Source of the DNA: a bacterium
GTDB taxonomy: Bacteria; Bdellovibrionota_C; UBA2361; SZUA-149; JAEUWB01
Direction: 5' to 3'
Length of the DNA stretch: 64,000 nucleotides
Assembly (NCBI GenBank): GCA_016786595.1
Contig: JAEUWB010000018.1
Location: 19,239-83,238, forward strand
Positions 35,133 through 44,911 of this stretch are shown piece by piece. The notes beneath the pieces were generated by a model. It saw only the letters and a list, made by a program, of their open reading frames with translations, did no database searches and was not told where the DNA came from. The position numbers and the translations under genes were made by a program. Each line of letters starts with the position of its first letter. The stretch's first letter is position 1.

Positions 35133-37007
35133 ATGTTTCATTTCATCAAAAAATTAACCTTAATAATGTTTGCAATGCTGACCTTTCCGTTGTCTAGCTT
35201 TGCGCTTGATTACGTTTTCCAGTGGGCACCAGCTCCTGGTAGCTATAACCCGACAGCGGGTGAGGCAAAACTTTTCAAGGCCCGCTACAGTGAAGATACC
35301 AAAGAGTTCTATTGGTATGTCAATTTCGGACCAGCCCCAGCAACTGGTAAACTACCCAATGGTTATCACTTTGTAGTTAATGACGGCCCAAATCCAAAAC
35401 CTTTTGCAGGCACTTTGGCAGCAATTTATTTTGATGCTGTTGATTTGAACAATCCAAAAGTAACAGTTTATGGATACAATGGAACTGCCTCAGAAAGTTC
35501 ATACCGTGATGGATCAAGCCAAGCTGGCACGCAAATTCCTGACCGTATAGCATCGTCGATTTTGGATTCAAGCTGGGTCAAGGAAATTTCCGTTACAAAT
35601 GAAGTCGATGGAACACGAACATTTGTATTAAAAATTGATACAACCCAAATCAATGCACACACACCACTATATCCAGACCCTGACGGGGATGCATGGGAAG
35701 GTATAACTTTTGCTAAGAAAATCGGAATGTGGTTTCACCCGCGCCACGGCTTAAGTACAGCATATGATAATGGATATCTTACAACATGGGGCTATCAAAC
35801 TGGTGGATGGTATGACACTGATAATCAAACAGCCAATGTCATTCCGTATTGCAGCGTAGAACATGAGTCTACTGTGTTGCATGTGGGAGACACCTTCTTA
35901 AGTGAATTTAAGGCGGCTGATCCTGATGGCGATAAGCTCAAAGTAACTTATGCTGGACTTCCTCCTGGAGCGACAACATCAATTCCGAACAATTCAATTG
36001 AAAAATCTCCATTGGCGGGAACTATCTCCTGGACTCCTGGACTTGGAGATATCGGTAGCATGTATGAGATTTTGCTATCATTCATGGAAGTAGGCGGAAG
36101 CTATTTAGAAACGGCTACATGTAGAATGAAAGTTTCTGTTGAAAATCGTGCACCACGCTGCTCAAGCGGTACAAGTGGCGGTTATGCTGGCGCTTGCACA
36201 GGTTACGACACAATTATTAATCTTGATGGCAGTGCTTCGGTTGACCCGGACGGTGGTAGTTTAACCTATCGTTGGGAGACAGACTGCGCAAGCTCAACAT
36301 TAGCCAATGCGCAATCTGTAAATCCGACATTGACTTTAACCTTACCTGGTAAGGGTATCGATCAAGAATGTAGCGTTAGATTGCTAGTCTCTGATGGCGT
36401 CGAGGAAACCGACTGTGGATCGGAAGTAAATGTCCCAGCCTGTCCGGTCGATTGCTTTGGCGTGCCGTTTGGTGACAGTAAGCGCGATCGCTGCGGCGTT
36501 TGCGATGGAGATGGTAAGTCTTGCTTAGGCTGCGAAACTCTAGATATTTCCCAAACCCTTTTAGGTGCTGACGGTAACGCTTCAAATGCAAACCGCCAAG
36601 TGCGTAACGCCGCCAAGCGCTACGTTCAAGCCGCAACTAAAAGGTATAAGCGTGGAAGTAAGCTAAATAGTGCCAAGAAAAAAGCCGATCAAACTTCCAA
36701 GGCTGCAACTTCAGACTACTCATTATTCTGGACGACAAACTGGATTGATATTTCAGCGACATTTATGTTCTGCTCAAATTCACAGTTCTGCGTGTCTGTA
36801 TCTGAAACAGCAAATAAAGAATTGCTGCGTGTCTTAGCAAAAAAGCAACTTGACCGTGTTAATGCTTTGATGAAAAGTATCAAGAGTATACAAGGTGGTA
36901 GACTTTCGAAGACCGATCAAAAGATCATTAAAAACGCGCAAAAGCTTTATAATGATACGCTCAAGGACATTAACCAAATTCCTGATGAGCAAAGTGCTTG
37001 CCCGTAA
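35133..37007 (+). CDS. Secreted Ig/PKD-like modular protein with Cys-Gly-Asp motif
   Basis: 624 residues from ATG at 35133 (AGAGG upstream); the longer upstream frame is not supported because the signal peptide (ends S-S-F-A-L-D) begins here. An N-terminal domain of about 200 residues of unknown type is followed by an Ig-like domain (LKVTYAGLPPGATTS, GTISWTPGLGDIG), a PKD/REJ-like domain (NLDGSASVDPDGGSLTYRWETDC) and a short Cys-rich module (DCFGVPFGDSKRDRCGVCDGDG). A helical, Lys-rich C-terminal domain (about 490-620) ends it. It is probably surface-exposed or secreted; no activity is assignable. A strong terminator follows. Confidence 0.72.
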   Translation: MFHFIKKLTLIMFAMLTFPLSSFALDYVFQWAPAPGSYNPTAGEAKLFKARYSEDTKEFYWYVNFGPAPATGKLPNGYHFVVNDGPNPKPFAGTLAAIYFDAVDLNNPKVTVYGYNGTASESSYRDGSSQAGTQIPDRIASSILDSSWVKEISVTNEVDGTRTFVLKIDTTQINAHTPLYPDPDGDAWEGITFAKKIGMWFHPRHGLSTAYDNGYLTTWGYQTGGWYDTDNQTANVIPYCSVEHESTVLHVGDTFLSEFKAADPDGDKLKVTYAGLPPGATTSIPNNSIEKSPLAGTISWTPGLGDIGSMYEILLSFMEVGGSYLETATCRMKVSVENRAPRCSSGTSGGYAGACTGYDTIINLDGSASVDPDGGSLTYRWETDCASSTLANAQSVNPTLTLTLPGKGIDQECSVRLLVSDGVEETDCGSEVNVPACPVDCFGVPFGDSKRDRCGVCDGDGKSCLGCETLDISQTLLGADGNASNANRQVRNAAKRYVQAATKRYKRGSKLNSAKKKADQTSKAATSDYSLFWTTNWIDISATFMFCSNSQFCVSVSETANKELLRVLAKKQLDRVNALMKSIKSIQGGRLSKTDQKIIKNAQKLYNDTLKDINQIPDEQSACP

Positions 37008-37033
37008 GTAAGTAGGGTAAAGCTAAACCTCAA

Positions 37034-37068
37034 AAGCCGTTACAGCAAAAACTGTAGCGGCTTTTTTT
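37034..37068 (+). terminator. Rho-independent terminator
   Basis: AAGCCGTTACAG (37034-37045) pairs with CTGTAGCGGCTT (37052-37063), with one G-T pair, loop CAAAAA and a run of seven Ts from 37062. It ends the secreted-protein gene. The A-rich left flank could also let it serve the convergent tetR. Confidence 0.88.
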
Positions 37069-37085
37069 ATTTACACGCAGTTGTT

Positions 37086-37712
37086 TTACTTCTTGTGTTT
37101 CTTTTGCGGAGCTTTAAGCGCAGCTAGACAGGCTTGGGCAATTACTGGGGCAATTTCTGAAGGTTTAGTTTTGGTAAAACCTTCAAGCCAGTCCCGCACA
37201 TAACTTAGTGGTATGCCAAAGAGAATGTTCCAGACAATTTCAGCTTCATAGTGAGCCATATCGCCGCGCTTCATTGCACCGCGAATCAGTCTGGCAAGCT
37301 TGCGCCCGAGACTATCAAAACCAACAGTGGTTGGGGTTGAAATCTTTTGCGATAAAAATTCTGAATGCCTCGAGAGCCAAAGGTATCGTGAAAGTAGTTC
37401 CTGGTCTTCTGCGAATTTTAGGAATGCAATAATCACCTTAGGTAGGGCTTCTTCGAAGTTTTCTCCTTCGCTAAAAGAATTATCAAGCGCTAGTCTAAAT
37501 TGCTGAATTCCAGCCTTATAGAGGCAAGATGCAATTTCTTCTTTATTAAGGAAGTGGTGATAAATAGAACCGACACTGCAGCGGGAAGTCTTAGAGATAT
37601 CAGGTACATTGGTGTTGAAATATCCTTGCCCAACGAAGAGTTTTAAAGATGCATCAAGGATTCGCTCGCGCGGGCCTTGATCGTCTGGCTGGGGGATTTC
37701 GGTTGTGCTCAT
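37086..37712 (-). CDS. TetR/AcrR-family transcriptional regulator
   Basis: 208 residues. The N-terminal helix-turn-helix is RERILDASLKLFVGQGYFNTNVPDISKTSRCSVGSIYHHFLNKEEIA (TetR signature, with the G-S-I-Y-H-H-F recognition helix). The C-terminal domain, about 140 residues and helical, presumably binds a ligand. It ends in a Lys-rich tail. It follows the IHF-like gene by 11 bases. The regulated gene and inducer are not evident. Confidence 0.92.
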   Translation of the reverse strand: MSTTEIPQPDDQGPRERILDASLKLFVGQGYFNTNVPDISKTSRCSVGSIYHHFLNKEEIASCLYKAGIQQFRLALDNSFSEGENFEEALPKVIIAFLKFAEDQELLSRYLWLSRHSEFLSQKISTPTTVGFDSLGRKLARLIRGAMKRGDMAHYEAEIVWNILFGIPLSYVRDWLEGFTKTKPSEIAPVIAQACLAALKAPQKKHKK

Positions 37713-37723
37713 GAATAGTTGAT

Positions 37724-38059
37724 TTAGTAATCGTCGTCCTTGCCGCCGCTAGGATCAACTCCACCGTTGAGATCTTTACGCAAAATCTGGCTAGGTTTGA
37801 ATTTCACATTGTTGCGCGGAGCAAGCACAATGCGGTCTCCAGTTTGAGGGTTTCTACCTGGGCGCGCCTTCTTTTTCTTGACTTCAAATACACCGAAGCC
37901 AGAAATCATGACCTTATCGTCACGCGCCAAACCTTCTTTAATGGTTTCGATTAAATCTTCAACAAGTTGAGTAGCCTTCTGCTTATCGAAAGGAAGGTTG
38001 TCATACACAGAGTCGATTAAATCAGCTTTAGTAAGACAGCCCTTATCTTTTTGTTCCAT
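37724..38059 (-). CDS. ihfA: Integration host factor alpha-like DNA-bending protein
   Basis: 111 residues from ATG at 38059 (GAAGG just upstream); a GTG at 38089 would add 10 residues without a ribosome binding site. HU/IHF fold: KADLIDSVYDNLPFDKQKATQLVEDL, DDKVMISGFGVFEVKKKKARPGRNPQTGD (the beta-arm with R-x-G-R-N-P) and KFKPSQILRKDL. Arm sequence and a C-terminal acidic tail (GGKDDDY) resemble IHF-alpha more than HU. Acts in nucleoid architecture and site-specific recombination or transcription. Confidence 0.82.
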   Translation of the reverse strand: MEQKDKGCLTKADLIDSVYDNLPFDKQKATQLVEDLIETIKEGLARDDKVMISGFGVFEVKKKKARPGRNPQTGDRIVLAPRNNVKFKPSQILRKDLNGGVDPSGGKDDDY

Positions 38060-38196
38060 ACGGCCTTCATCCTCTTTAAAAATGAGCACTTAACGGATAG
38101 CTCAAAATACCCTAGGTGACAACTATAAGTAAACTCATAACTGTATGAAATTTAAGCTTTATTTTCCTAAACAACCCTTAATGAAACATGCCAGTA

Positions 38197-39645
<1,449 letters not shown>

Positions 39646-39744
39646 TTAGCTAACCTAGCACATAAACTGCTTGTTTTGAAAATACGTAACAATGATGACA
39701 AATACATCTGCTATCTGTATATCAGTTAGCCTAAGGTAATTGTA

Positions 39745-40620
39745 ATGTTTAAGGACTATCTAAAAAAATACTCTGAATTGGTTGTTTTCCCGCACACAGT
39801 CTTTGCTTTGCCTTTTGCCTTGGCCGCATTTTTCCTTTCATTACGTGGGGACTCGGCCGCTGCGCCAATCCCACTCTCTGTCGTCAAGTTAGTATTAATT
39901 ATTGTGGCTGTGATTGCCGCGCGCACTGCCGCGATGGCTTTTAATCGTCTGGTTGATGCTGACTACGATGCAAAAAACCCGCGAACTGCTGAACGACAAC
40001 TCCCGCGAGGAGAGCTCAGTCAGAGACAAGTCGTAACACTTGTCGCCGGGGCTGTAGTTGTTTTCCTACTAGCTGCTTGGGCACTTGGGCGACATTGCCT
40101 AGTGCTCGCGCCAGTTGTTTTACTTGTGCTTTTTGCCTACAGCTATGCCAAACGCTACACCTCATACGCGCATTTGGTTTTAGGCCTTGCCTTAGCGCTG
40201 GCCCCAGGCGGGGCTTGGTGGGTAATGCGTCCTGAAGTTAATGGCACGCCCTTACTGTTAATGTTTAGTGTATTATTTTGGGTTGCAGGCTTTGATATTA
40301 TTTATTCTTGTCAGGACAAAGAATTTGATGCCTCACAGGGGCTACACTCACTTCCGGTCAAGCTTGGTGTTGAGCAAGCATTAAAACTAGCAGCGGTCTT
40401 ACATTGTATTTGCCTGATGGCGCTTTTTCTAGTCGGGGCCTGGATGGAGTTTGGACGTCTTTATTTTGCCGGGGTTGCCTGTTTAGGATTGATTTTAATC
40501 TCCCAACATCTTTTAATTTCTTCAACCGACTTAAGCCGGGCCAATCGAGCATTTTTTACCTTTAATGGCTTTGTTAGTGTGGGGTATCTGTTACTGATTC
40601 TTGCCAGTCTGTATCTTTAA
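39745..40620 (+). CDS. mqnP: UbiA-like polyprenyltransferase, menaquinone branch
   Basis: 291 residues with about eight transmembrane helices. Both Asp-rich prenyltransferase motifs are present: NRLVDADYDAKNPRTAERQLP (first) and DIIYSCQDKEFDASQGLHSLP (second). It transfers a polyprenyl chain onto an aromatic head group. Proximity to mqnD and the futalosine-type mqnB elsewhere argue that it prenylates the 1,4-dihydroxy-6-naphthoate product (MqnP) rather than 4-hydroxybenzoate, which cannot be excluded by sequence. Confidence 0.85.
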   Translation: MFKDYLKKYSELVVFPHTVFALPFALAAFFLSLRGDSAAAPIPLSVVKLVLIIVAVIAARTAAMAFNRLVDADYDAKNPRTAERQLPRGELSQRQVVTLVAGAVVVFLLAAWALGRHCLVLAPVVLLVLFAYSYAKRYTSYAHLVLGLALALAPGGAWWVMRPEVNGTPLLLMFSVLFWVAGFDIIYSCQDKEFDASQGLHSLPVKLGVEQALKLAAVLHCICLMALFLVGAWMEFGRLYFAGVACLGLILISQHLLISSTDLSRANRAFFTFNGFVSVGYLLLILASLYL

Positions 40621-40623
40621 TTT

Positions 40624-40788
40624 CTTAGGCTTGAACTTAGGCTTTCCCTTAACCTTAACCTTTCCCTTAACCTTATCCTTTGCCTTCCCCTTATTAAATT
40701 AGCTGTGGACTCTATTCAGGACGGGACAGATGAGGGTAAGGGTAGGTTCAAGGATAAGGGGAAGGATAAGGATAAGTTCAAGCCTAAG
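40624..40788. repeat. Long imperfect hairpin of polypyrimidine and polypurine arms
   Basis: The left arm is rich in CCTTAACC/CCCTTAAC-type repeats. The right arm is rich in AAGGATAAGG repeats. The outer 16 bases, CTTAGGCTTGAACTTA (40624-40639) and TAAGTTCAAGCCTAAG (40773-40788), are perfect complements. The right arm covers the last three bases and stop codon of mqnD. Sits between convergent mqnP and mqnD. Confidence 0.75.
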
Positions 40789-41608
40789 TTAATAGATTAT
40801 ATAGCGCTTCGATCACGTCGTCTTTAAGATCAAGACTGTCAGCATTAACATAGCGACTGATGTATTCACGCAGCGCTTTTTCCGTATTGCAGCTCGATCC
40901 GCGTTCGGTATTCCAACGCATGAGCTCCGGCAAAGCTTGGTCGAGATTATTTAAGCCATACTCCATCGAATTTCGCAGGATATCAGTTAATTCATCTTTG
41001 ACGTATTCCGGCAGCTTTTTTCGTATCGCATTTACGCCCAACGGAATTGGAAGCTTTGTCGCTTGATGCCACCACGTCCCCAAATTTAAGACTTCATGCA
41101 GCCCATGCTCTTGATAGGAAAATTGCCCTTCATGAATCAGCAGTGCTGCATCAACCCGCTTACTTTCAAGTGCCTCGTAGACACCAGTAAATGGCACAAT
41201 CGGCACAGTGATTGTTTGAAAACGATAAATCCCGTGAATGTGTAAAGCCTTATTTAAAATTAAAGCCGCGGTTGTGTGCTCGCCAGGTACAGCAATCTTA
41301 GCATCTTGAAGTTCAGTAATTTGTAAGGGTTTTAACGCAACTAAGGCGGGTCCGTAATTACGACCAACACTTGCCCCGACACGCATCATCTCGTAACGGT
41401 CCCGGATTCCACGCAAGAGTGCTGCAGAGACTGCAATAATATCCCCCTGACCACTAAGCGCACGCTGATTAAGTGTCTGAGTGTCCTCAATCCCCCACTG
41501 GAAACAATAATTTCCGGCTGAGACAAGCTCCTGTTTGAGTGCCCAAAACATCAGCATGTCGTCAGCGTCAGGGCTGTGGTAAATCGATATCAGTGGCTGA
41601 ATTTCCAT
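40784..41608 (-). CDS. mqnD: 1,4-dihydroxy-6-naphthoate synthase MqnD
   Basis: 274 residues from ATG at 41608; a GTG two codons earlier is possible. Family landmarks: HSPDADDMLMFWAL near the N-terminus, VPGEHTTAALILNKAL, and DAALLIHEGQFSYQEHGLHEVLNLGTWWH followed by KLPIPLGVNAIRK. This is the periplasmic-binding-protein-like fold of MqnD, which converts cyclic dehypoxanthinylfutalosine to dihydroxynaphthoate. It follows the CDGSH gene by 12 bases. Ends inside the long hairpin. Confidence 0.92.
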   Translation of the reverse strand: MEIQPLISIYHSPDADDMLMFWALKQELVSAGNYCFQWGIEDTQTLNQRALSGQGDIIAVSAALLRGIRDRYEMMRVGASVGRNYGPALVALKPLQITELQDAKIAVPGEHTTAALILNKALHIHGIYRFQTITVPIVPFTGVYEALESKRVDAALLIHEGQFSYQEHGLHEVLNLGTWWHQATKLPIPLGVNAIRKKLPEYVKDELTDILRNSMEYGLNNLDQALPELMRWNTERGSSCNTEKALREYISRYVNADSLDLKDDVIEALYNLLT

Positions 41609-41620
41609 GTGCACAGCAGG

Positions 41621-41875
41621 CTAGGTCAGAGTTTTATGCGTGCCGTCACAAATTGCCCCCTTTTGGGATGCTTTGCAATTGCACAGTGCAATTTTTTTCT
41701 TTTCTTCAATCGTCACGACTTGTGGGGAAAAGCTTGAGCCCTTGTGCGAGCCGTCGCAAAAGGGTTGGTTTTTGCTCTGCCCACAGGCGCACCAATGATA
41801 TGTTCCAGGTTCAAGTTCAAGCACCGCGGGGCGTTTATCAAAACAGACGGGTTTGGCGGTGGTGTGATTTGCCAT
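41621..41875 (-). CDS. Double-CDGSH iron-sulfur protein
   Basis: 84 residues from ATG at 41875 (GAGGAG 8 bases upstream; a longer frame to 41911 is rejected). Two CDGSH-type [2Fe-2S] binding motifs: CACGQSKNQPFCDGSH and CNCKASQKGAICDGTH, each with the C-x-C ... C-D-G-x-H layout. Such small proteins store or transfer clusters and electrons. Adjacent to mqnD in a two-gene unit, possibly by chance. Confidence 0.88.
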   Translation of the reverse strand: MANHTTAKPVCFDKRPAVLELEPGTYHWCACGQSKNQPFCDGSHKGSSFSPQVVTIEEKKKIALCNCKASQKGAICDGTHKTLT

Positions 41876-41920
41876 TCTGGGCACTCCTCGGTAAATAGTT
41901 GATTTGAACACAGTATATCC

Positions 41921-42622
41921 ATGGAGTCATATCTTAAACAAGTCAAACGCAGACGAACGCGCTTAGAGATTTTAACGCGTAATCCCGTCAATCCCTATAT
42001 TCAGCTGATCTCTGAATATCCTGACCAAATTTTAGAATTTGAAGATTTCGACAAAGATTTATTACGCTTACGTGAGTTACTACAGGGCTATTCTCGAGTA
42101 GTAGTTGAACTTGGATCTGGTTCGGGTGGGCACTTAATTGAACGCGCAAAACGCGACCCAGCAGCGCTTTGTCTTGGCTTTGAAATTCGTTTTAAACGAT
42201 CTGTGCGCACTGTCGAGAAGGCCTTGAAGGGCGGAATTCGTAACCTCTGCCTCTGTCGTGTAGATGCGCGTATTGTTGATGACTTGCTCGGGCCCAATTC
42301 GGTAGATGATCTCTATGTAAATTTCCCAGACCCTTGGCCACGACGCCGTTCTGAGAAAAACCGACTGCTACGCGGAGAATTTTGGAATAGTTTGCACACT
42401 ATTTTAAAGCCCCAGGCTAAATTTTATTTTAAGACTGACAATGACCAGTATTTTTCTGCCGTTCTTTCGGAATTAAGTGCGCTTGAGAAATTCAAAATCC
42501 TTGGCCAAACTCTGGACCTGCACGCTAGCCCCTATAATACAACAAACGTAGTTACGGAATTTGAAAAGTTATTTCTGTCACAAGGCGAGAAGATTAAATT
42601 TTTAGAGGCAATTAAGGTTTGA
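41921..42622 (+). CDS. trmB: tRNA (guanine-N7)-methyltransferase
   Basis: 233 residues. SAM-dependent Rossmann methyltransferase that makes m7G46 in tRNA. Motif I is VVVELGSGSGGHLIERAKR, and the family signature is NFPDPWPRRRSEKNRLL. The C-terminal region ends with the usual TEFEKLFLSQGEKIKFLE. Length and motifs are normal. Confidence 0.95.
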   Translation: MESYLKQVKRRRTRLEILTRNPVNPYIQLISEYPDQILEFEDFDKDLLRLRELLQGYSRVVVELGSGSGGHLIERAKRDPAALCLGFEIRFKRSVRTVEKALKGGIRNLCLCRVDARIVDDLLGPNSVDDLYVNFPDPWPRRRSEKNRLLRGEFWNSLHTILKPQAKFYFKTDNDQYFSAVLSELSALEKFKILGQTLDLHASPYNTTNVVTEFEKLFLSQGEKIKFLEAIKV

Positions 42623-42652
42623 CGCTCAGGCCGAGGCCCCGCCGAAAACTCA

Positions 42653-42862
42653 CTATTTTGTTCCGGCGGCATCACAATCAAGGACCGTTCCGCATTCTGT
42701 CCACTGGGCAGAATCCTTGCCCTTAGTGTTGACAGATTCAGTCAGAGCTTTTACAGCGATGAGCCCGGCTAGAACCATGAAAGCGACGAAAAACGATTCA
42801 AAAACCGCTGTCGTCGAGCCACGCTCGTTTGCAAAATACCTCTTAGAATCAGCGAAAATCAT
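42653..42862 (-). CDS. Flp/TadE-like pilin-type small membrane protein
   Basis: 69 residues from ATG at 42862 (GTG at 42868 possible). A charged N-terminus ends with NERGS, then TAVFESFFVAFMVLAGLIAVKAL as a transmembrane helix with E at position +5, like Flp-type prepilins. A polar tail carries two cysteines (ECGTVLDC). The class resembles the Flp-like protein at 60064-60369. No prepilin peptidase or Tad genes are nearby here, so its machinery is elsewhere. Confidence 0.55.
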   Translation of the reverse strand: MIFADSKRYFANERGSTTAVFESFFVAFMVLAGLIAVKALTESVNTKGKDSAQWTECGTVLDCDAAGTK

Positions 42863-43022
42863 CTTCACTTGCAGAAAGGGTCCTCAGTGGTATTAACCCA
42901 CAGCATAATATCATGGGTTTTACCTATGTAGTGTCGACATTTTCGACGAGAAACATTAGAGTTGGCGCGAGATTTGAGCTCAGGCATTTTAAACTGACAA
43001 CATGTTGTAATTATGGAGATTT

Positions 43023-43868
43023 ATGCCCAAGAATGAAGTTACTTATCCAGAGGGAGCGATCAAAGTATTAGATAAGGGTTTTGTGCGCCTAGTTGATGTG
43101 ATGGGCGATGATTCGTCAATCGTGCAGGCAGCGCGGGTTTCTTATGCGAAAGGAACTAAGACCGTATCGGAAGATGAGGGGCTAATTCGCTATTTGATGC
43201 GCCATCACCATACAACGCCATTTGAAATGGTTGAGTTTAAATTTCATTGCCGCATGCCAATCTTTGTCGCGCGTCAGTGGATTCGCCATCGCACAGCAAA
43301 CGTTAATGAAATGAGTGGACGCTACAGTGAAATGCCGGATTGGTTTTATGAGCCGACTGCAGAACTTTGCACCACGCAATCAATGCAAAATCGCCAAGGC
43401 GGCACAGGCGAGACGGTTGAAGGGGCTGACGATGTGGCGACAAGCTTTACTACGGCTCAGGATAAAATTTATGCCGATTATGAAATGTATCTACAAAAAA
43501 ATCTGCGCCGCGAACTTGCCCGCGTCAATCTACCGGTGAGCTTATACACCGAGTGGTATTGGAAAATAGATTTACACAATTTGTTCCACTTTTTGCGTTT
43601 GCGGATTGACCCGCATGCGCAATACGAAATTCGAGTCTACGCCGAAGCGATGGCTAAGGTCGTTGCTGAACGAGTGCCAATGGCCTGGCAGGCCTTTGAA
43701 GACTATGTAATTAATGCCGCGCATTTTTCTCGACTTGAGATTTCTGTGTTGCAAGATATTTTAAAGGGAACGCGCTTAACGCGCGAAGAAATCGAGAGTC
43801 GCTTCCAGAATAAGCGCGAACGCGGGGAGTTTATTGCTCGGCTGGAGGCTTTTGGTTATAAACTCTAA
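43023..43868 (+). CDS. thyX: Flavin-dependent thymidylate synthase ThyX
   Basis: 281 residues. The ThyX signature R-H-R-x(4)-N-E-x-S-x-R-Y-S is present as RHRTANVNEMSGRYS, starting at residue 88. Other conserved parts: FEMVEFKFHCRMPIFVARQW and LHNLFHFLRLRIDPHAQYEIR. It makes dTMP using folate and FADH2 rather than the ThyA route. It is longer than many ThyX proteins because of a loop after the signature (TQSMQNRQGGTGETVEGADD), as in several proteobacterial-type versions. Confidence 0.94.
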   Translation: MPKNEVTYPEGAIKVLDKGFVRLVDVMGDDSSIVQAARVSYAKGTKTVSEDEGLIRYLMRHHHTTPFEMVEFKFHCRMPIFVARQWIRHRTANVNEMSGRYSEMPDWFYEPTAELCTTQSMQNRQGGTGETVEGADDVATSFTTAQDKIYADYEMYLQKNLRRELARVNLPVSLYTEWYWKIDLHNLFHFLRLRIDPHAQYEIRVYAEAMAKVVAERVPMAWQAFEDYVINAAHFSRLEISVLQDILKGTRLTREEIESRFQNKRERGEFIARLEAFGYKL

Positions 43869-43943
43869 TTAAGTCCGATCTTGACTCAACCTCGGAGTTA
43901 ATCAGAGTTTCCTTAGGCATTTTTATTTTAATTTAGGAGTTAT

Positions 43944-44666
43944 GTGAGATGGCATCGCCAACCAAACAAACCGAAACAGTCCGTAAACGTAAGGCGCAAA
44001 AGCGTAAAGAAAAGCGTTACAAAAAAGAAAAGAAAAAAGCTCGTAAGCGTACAAAGAAAAGTAAGTAGAAAAACGCTTCCGTCCTCGTCGCGGAAGCGCG
44101 AACTTTTTGACCCGCAACTGCAAACGCCAAAAGTAGCGCAATTGCTACTTGGCGCTTTGCTTATTCATGATACTCCACAAGGCACGACTGCCGGCCGTAT
44201 CGTTGAAACGGAAGCCTATCTTTTCAAAAACGACCCAGCCTGTCATGCCCACCGTGGCCAAACAAAGCGTAATGCTGTGATGTTTGGGCCAGCTGGTAGG
44301 GCCTACGTCTATCTCTGTTATGGCATGTATGAGTTGTTTAACGTCGTTACCAACCGAGAGGGAGTGGGCGAGGCTGTTTTGATTCGGGCGCTCGAGCCGC
44401 TGGTCGGTATTGAGATAATGCAAAAGCGTCGCCGGCAGAAATCATTGCGACAGCTTTGTTCGGGGCCGGGAAAACTAGTGCAGGCCATGGGCATCAGGCG
44501 ACAACAATCAGGACAAGAGTTATCGAGCGGAAACTTGCGAATTGAGCTGCCGCGTCCCGCTAGACGTCAAAAAATTACAAGGACCAAACGCATCGGCATC
44601 ACGCAAGGTGCTGAGCTCAATTTGCGCTATTATTTATCTGGCTCGGAGTTTGTTTCGGCAGTTTGA
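43944..44666 (+). CDS. mpg: 3-methyladenine DNA glycosylase (Mpg/AAG family)
   Basis: Alkyladenine glycosylase. The core begins near LFDPQLQTPKVAQLLLGALLIHDT, with GRIVETEAYLFKNDPACHAHRG (catalytic Glu region), MFGPAGRAYVYLCYGMYELFNVVT and CSGPGKLVQAMGI. The core lacks any ATG or GTG upstream except GTG 43944. That start adds about 46 unusually basic residues read out of frame with the small basic protein. The real start is uncertain: GTG 43944, a non-AUG codon or coupling to the 39-residue gene. The last bases overlap the convergent small membrane protein gene by 37 bases. Confidence 0.88.
   Translation: MRWHRQPNKPKQSVNVRRKSVKKSVTKKKRKKLVSVQRKVSRKTLPSSSRKRELFDPQLQTPKVAQLLLGALLIHDTPQGTTAGRIVETEAYLFKNDPACHAHRGQTKRNAVMFGPAGRAYVYLCYGMYELFNVVTNREGVGEAVLIRALEPLVGIEIMQKRRRQKSLRQLCSGPGKLVQAMGIRRQQSGQELSSGNLRIELPRPARRQKITRTKRIGITQGAELNLRYYLSGSEFVSAV
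43949..44068 (+). CDS. Small Lys/Arg-rich protein overlapping mpg
   Basis: 39 residues. From ATG at 43949 it reads a strikingly basic sequence (K and R exceed half; KRYKKEKKKARKRTKKSK ends it) with no hydrophobic core. GGAG at 43936 lies 9 bases upstream. The same DNA in another frame forms the N-terminal extension of the glycosylase. Size and charge resemble small ribosome- or nucleic-acid-associated proteins, but I recognise no family. Confidence 0.5.
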   Translation: MASPTKQTETVRKRKAQKRKEKRYKKEKKKARKRTKKSK

Positions 44667-44911
44667 TCAGAGCTATCAGTATTCGCTTGGCAATTTTTCG
44701 CGCGTACTTTTTGGGTAATACCCATTCCAATCAATAGTGGAGTTACGAAGATGCAGAGTGGGCAAACTGCGCCTGAGATCATTGCGCCGCCTAGACCTAA
44801 GGCTCCGACCCCAGCGCCAAGTCCAAGGCAAGCGTTCCCTTCAGAATTTAGTTTGTCGCTTTGCGGCCGACTACTGACATTCGGTTGAGTGTTATTTTGC
44901 TGATCTGACAT
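44630..44911 (-). CDS. Small two-helix membrane protein
   Basis: 93 residues. Polar, Asn/Gln-rich ends flank two hydrophobic segments (about 27-44, LGLGAGVGALGLGGAMIS, and 47-65, containing the V-C-P-L-C motif). Gly-rich first helix and C-x-x-C motif are the only notable features. No family recognised. Overlaps the 3' end of mpg on the other strand by 37 bases. Confidence 0.5.
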   Translation of the reverse strand: MSDQQNNTQPNVSSRPQSDKLNSEGNACLGLGAGVGALGLGGAMISGAVCPLCIFVTPLLIGMGITQKVRAKNCQANTDSSDQTAETNSEPDK

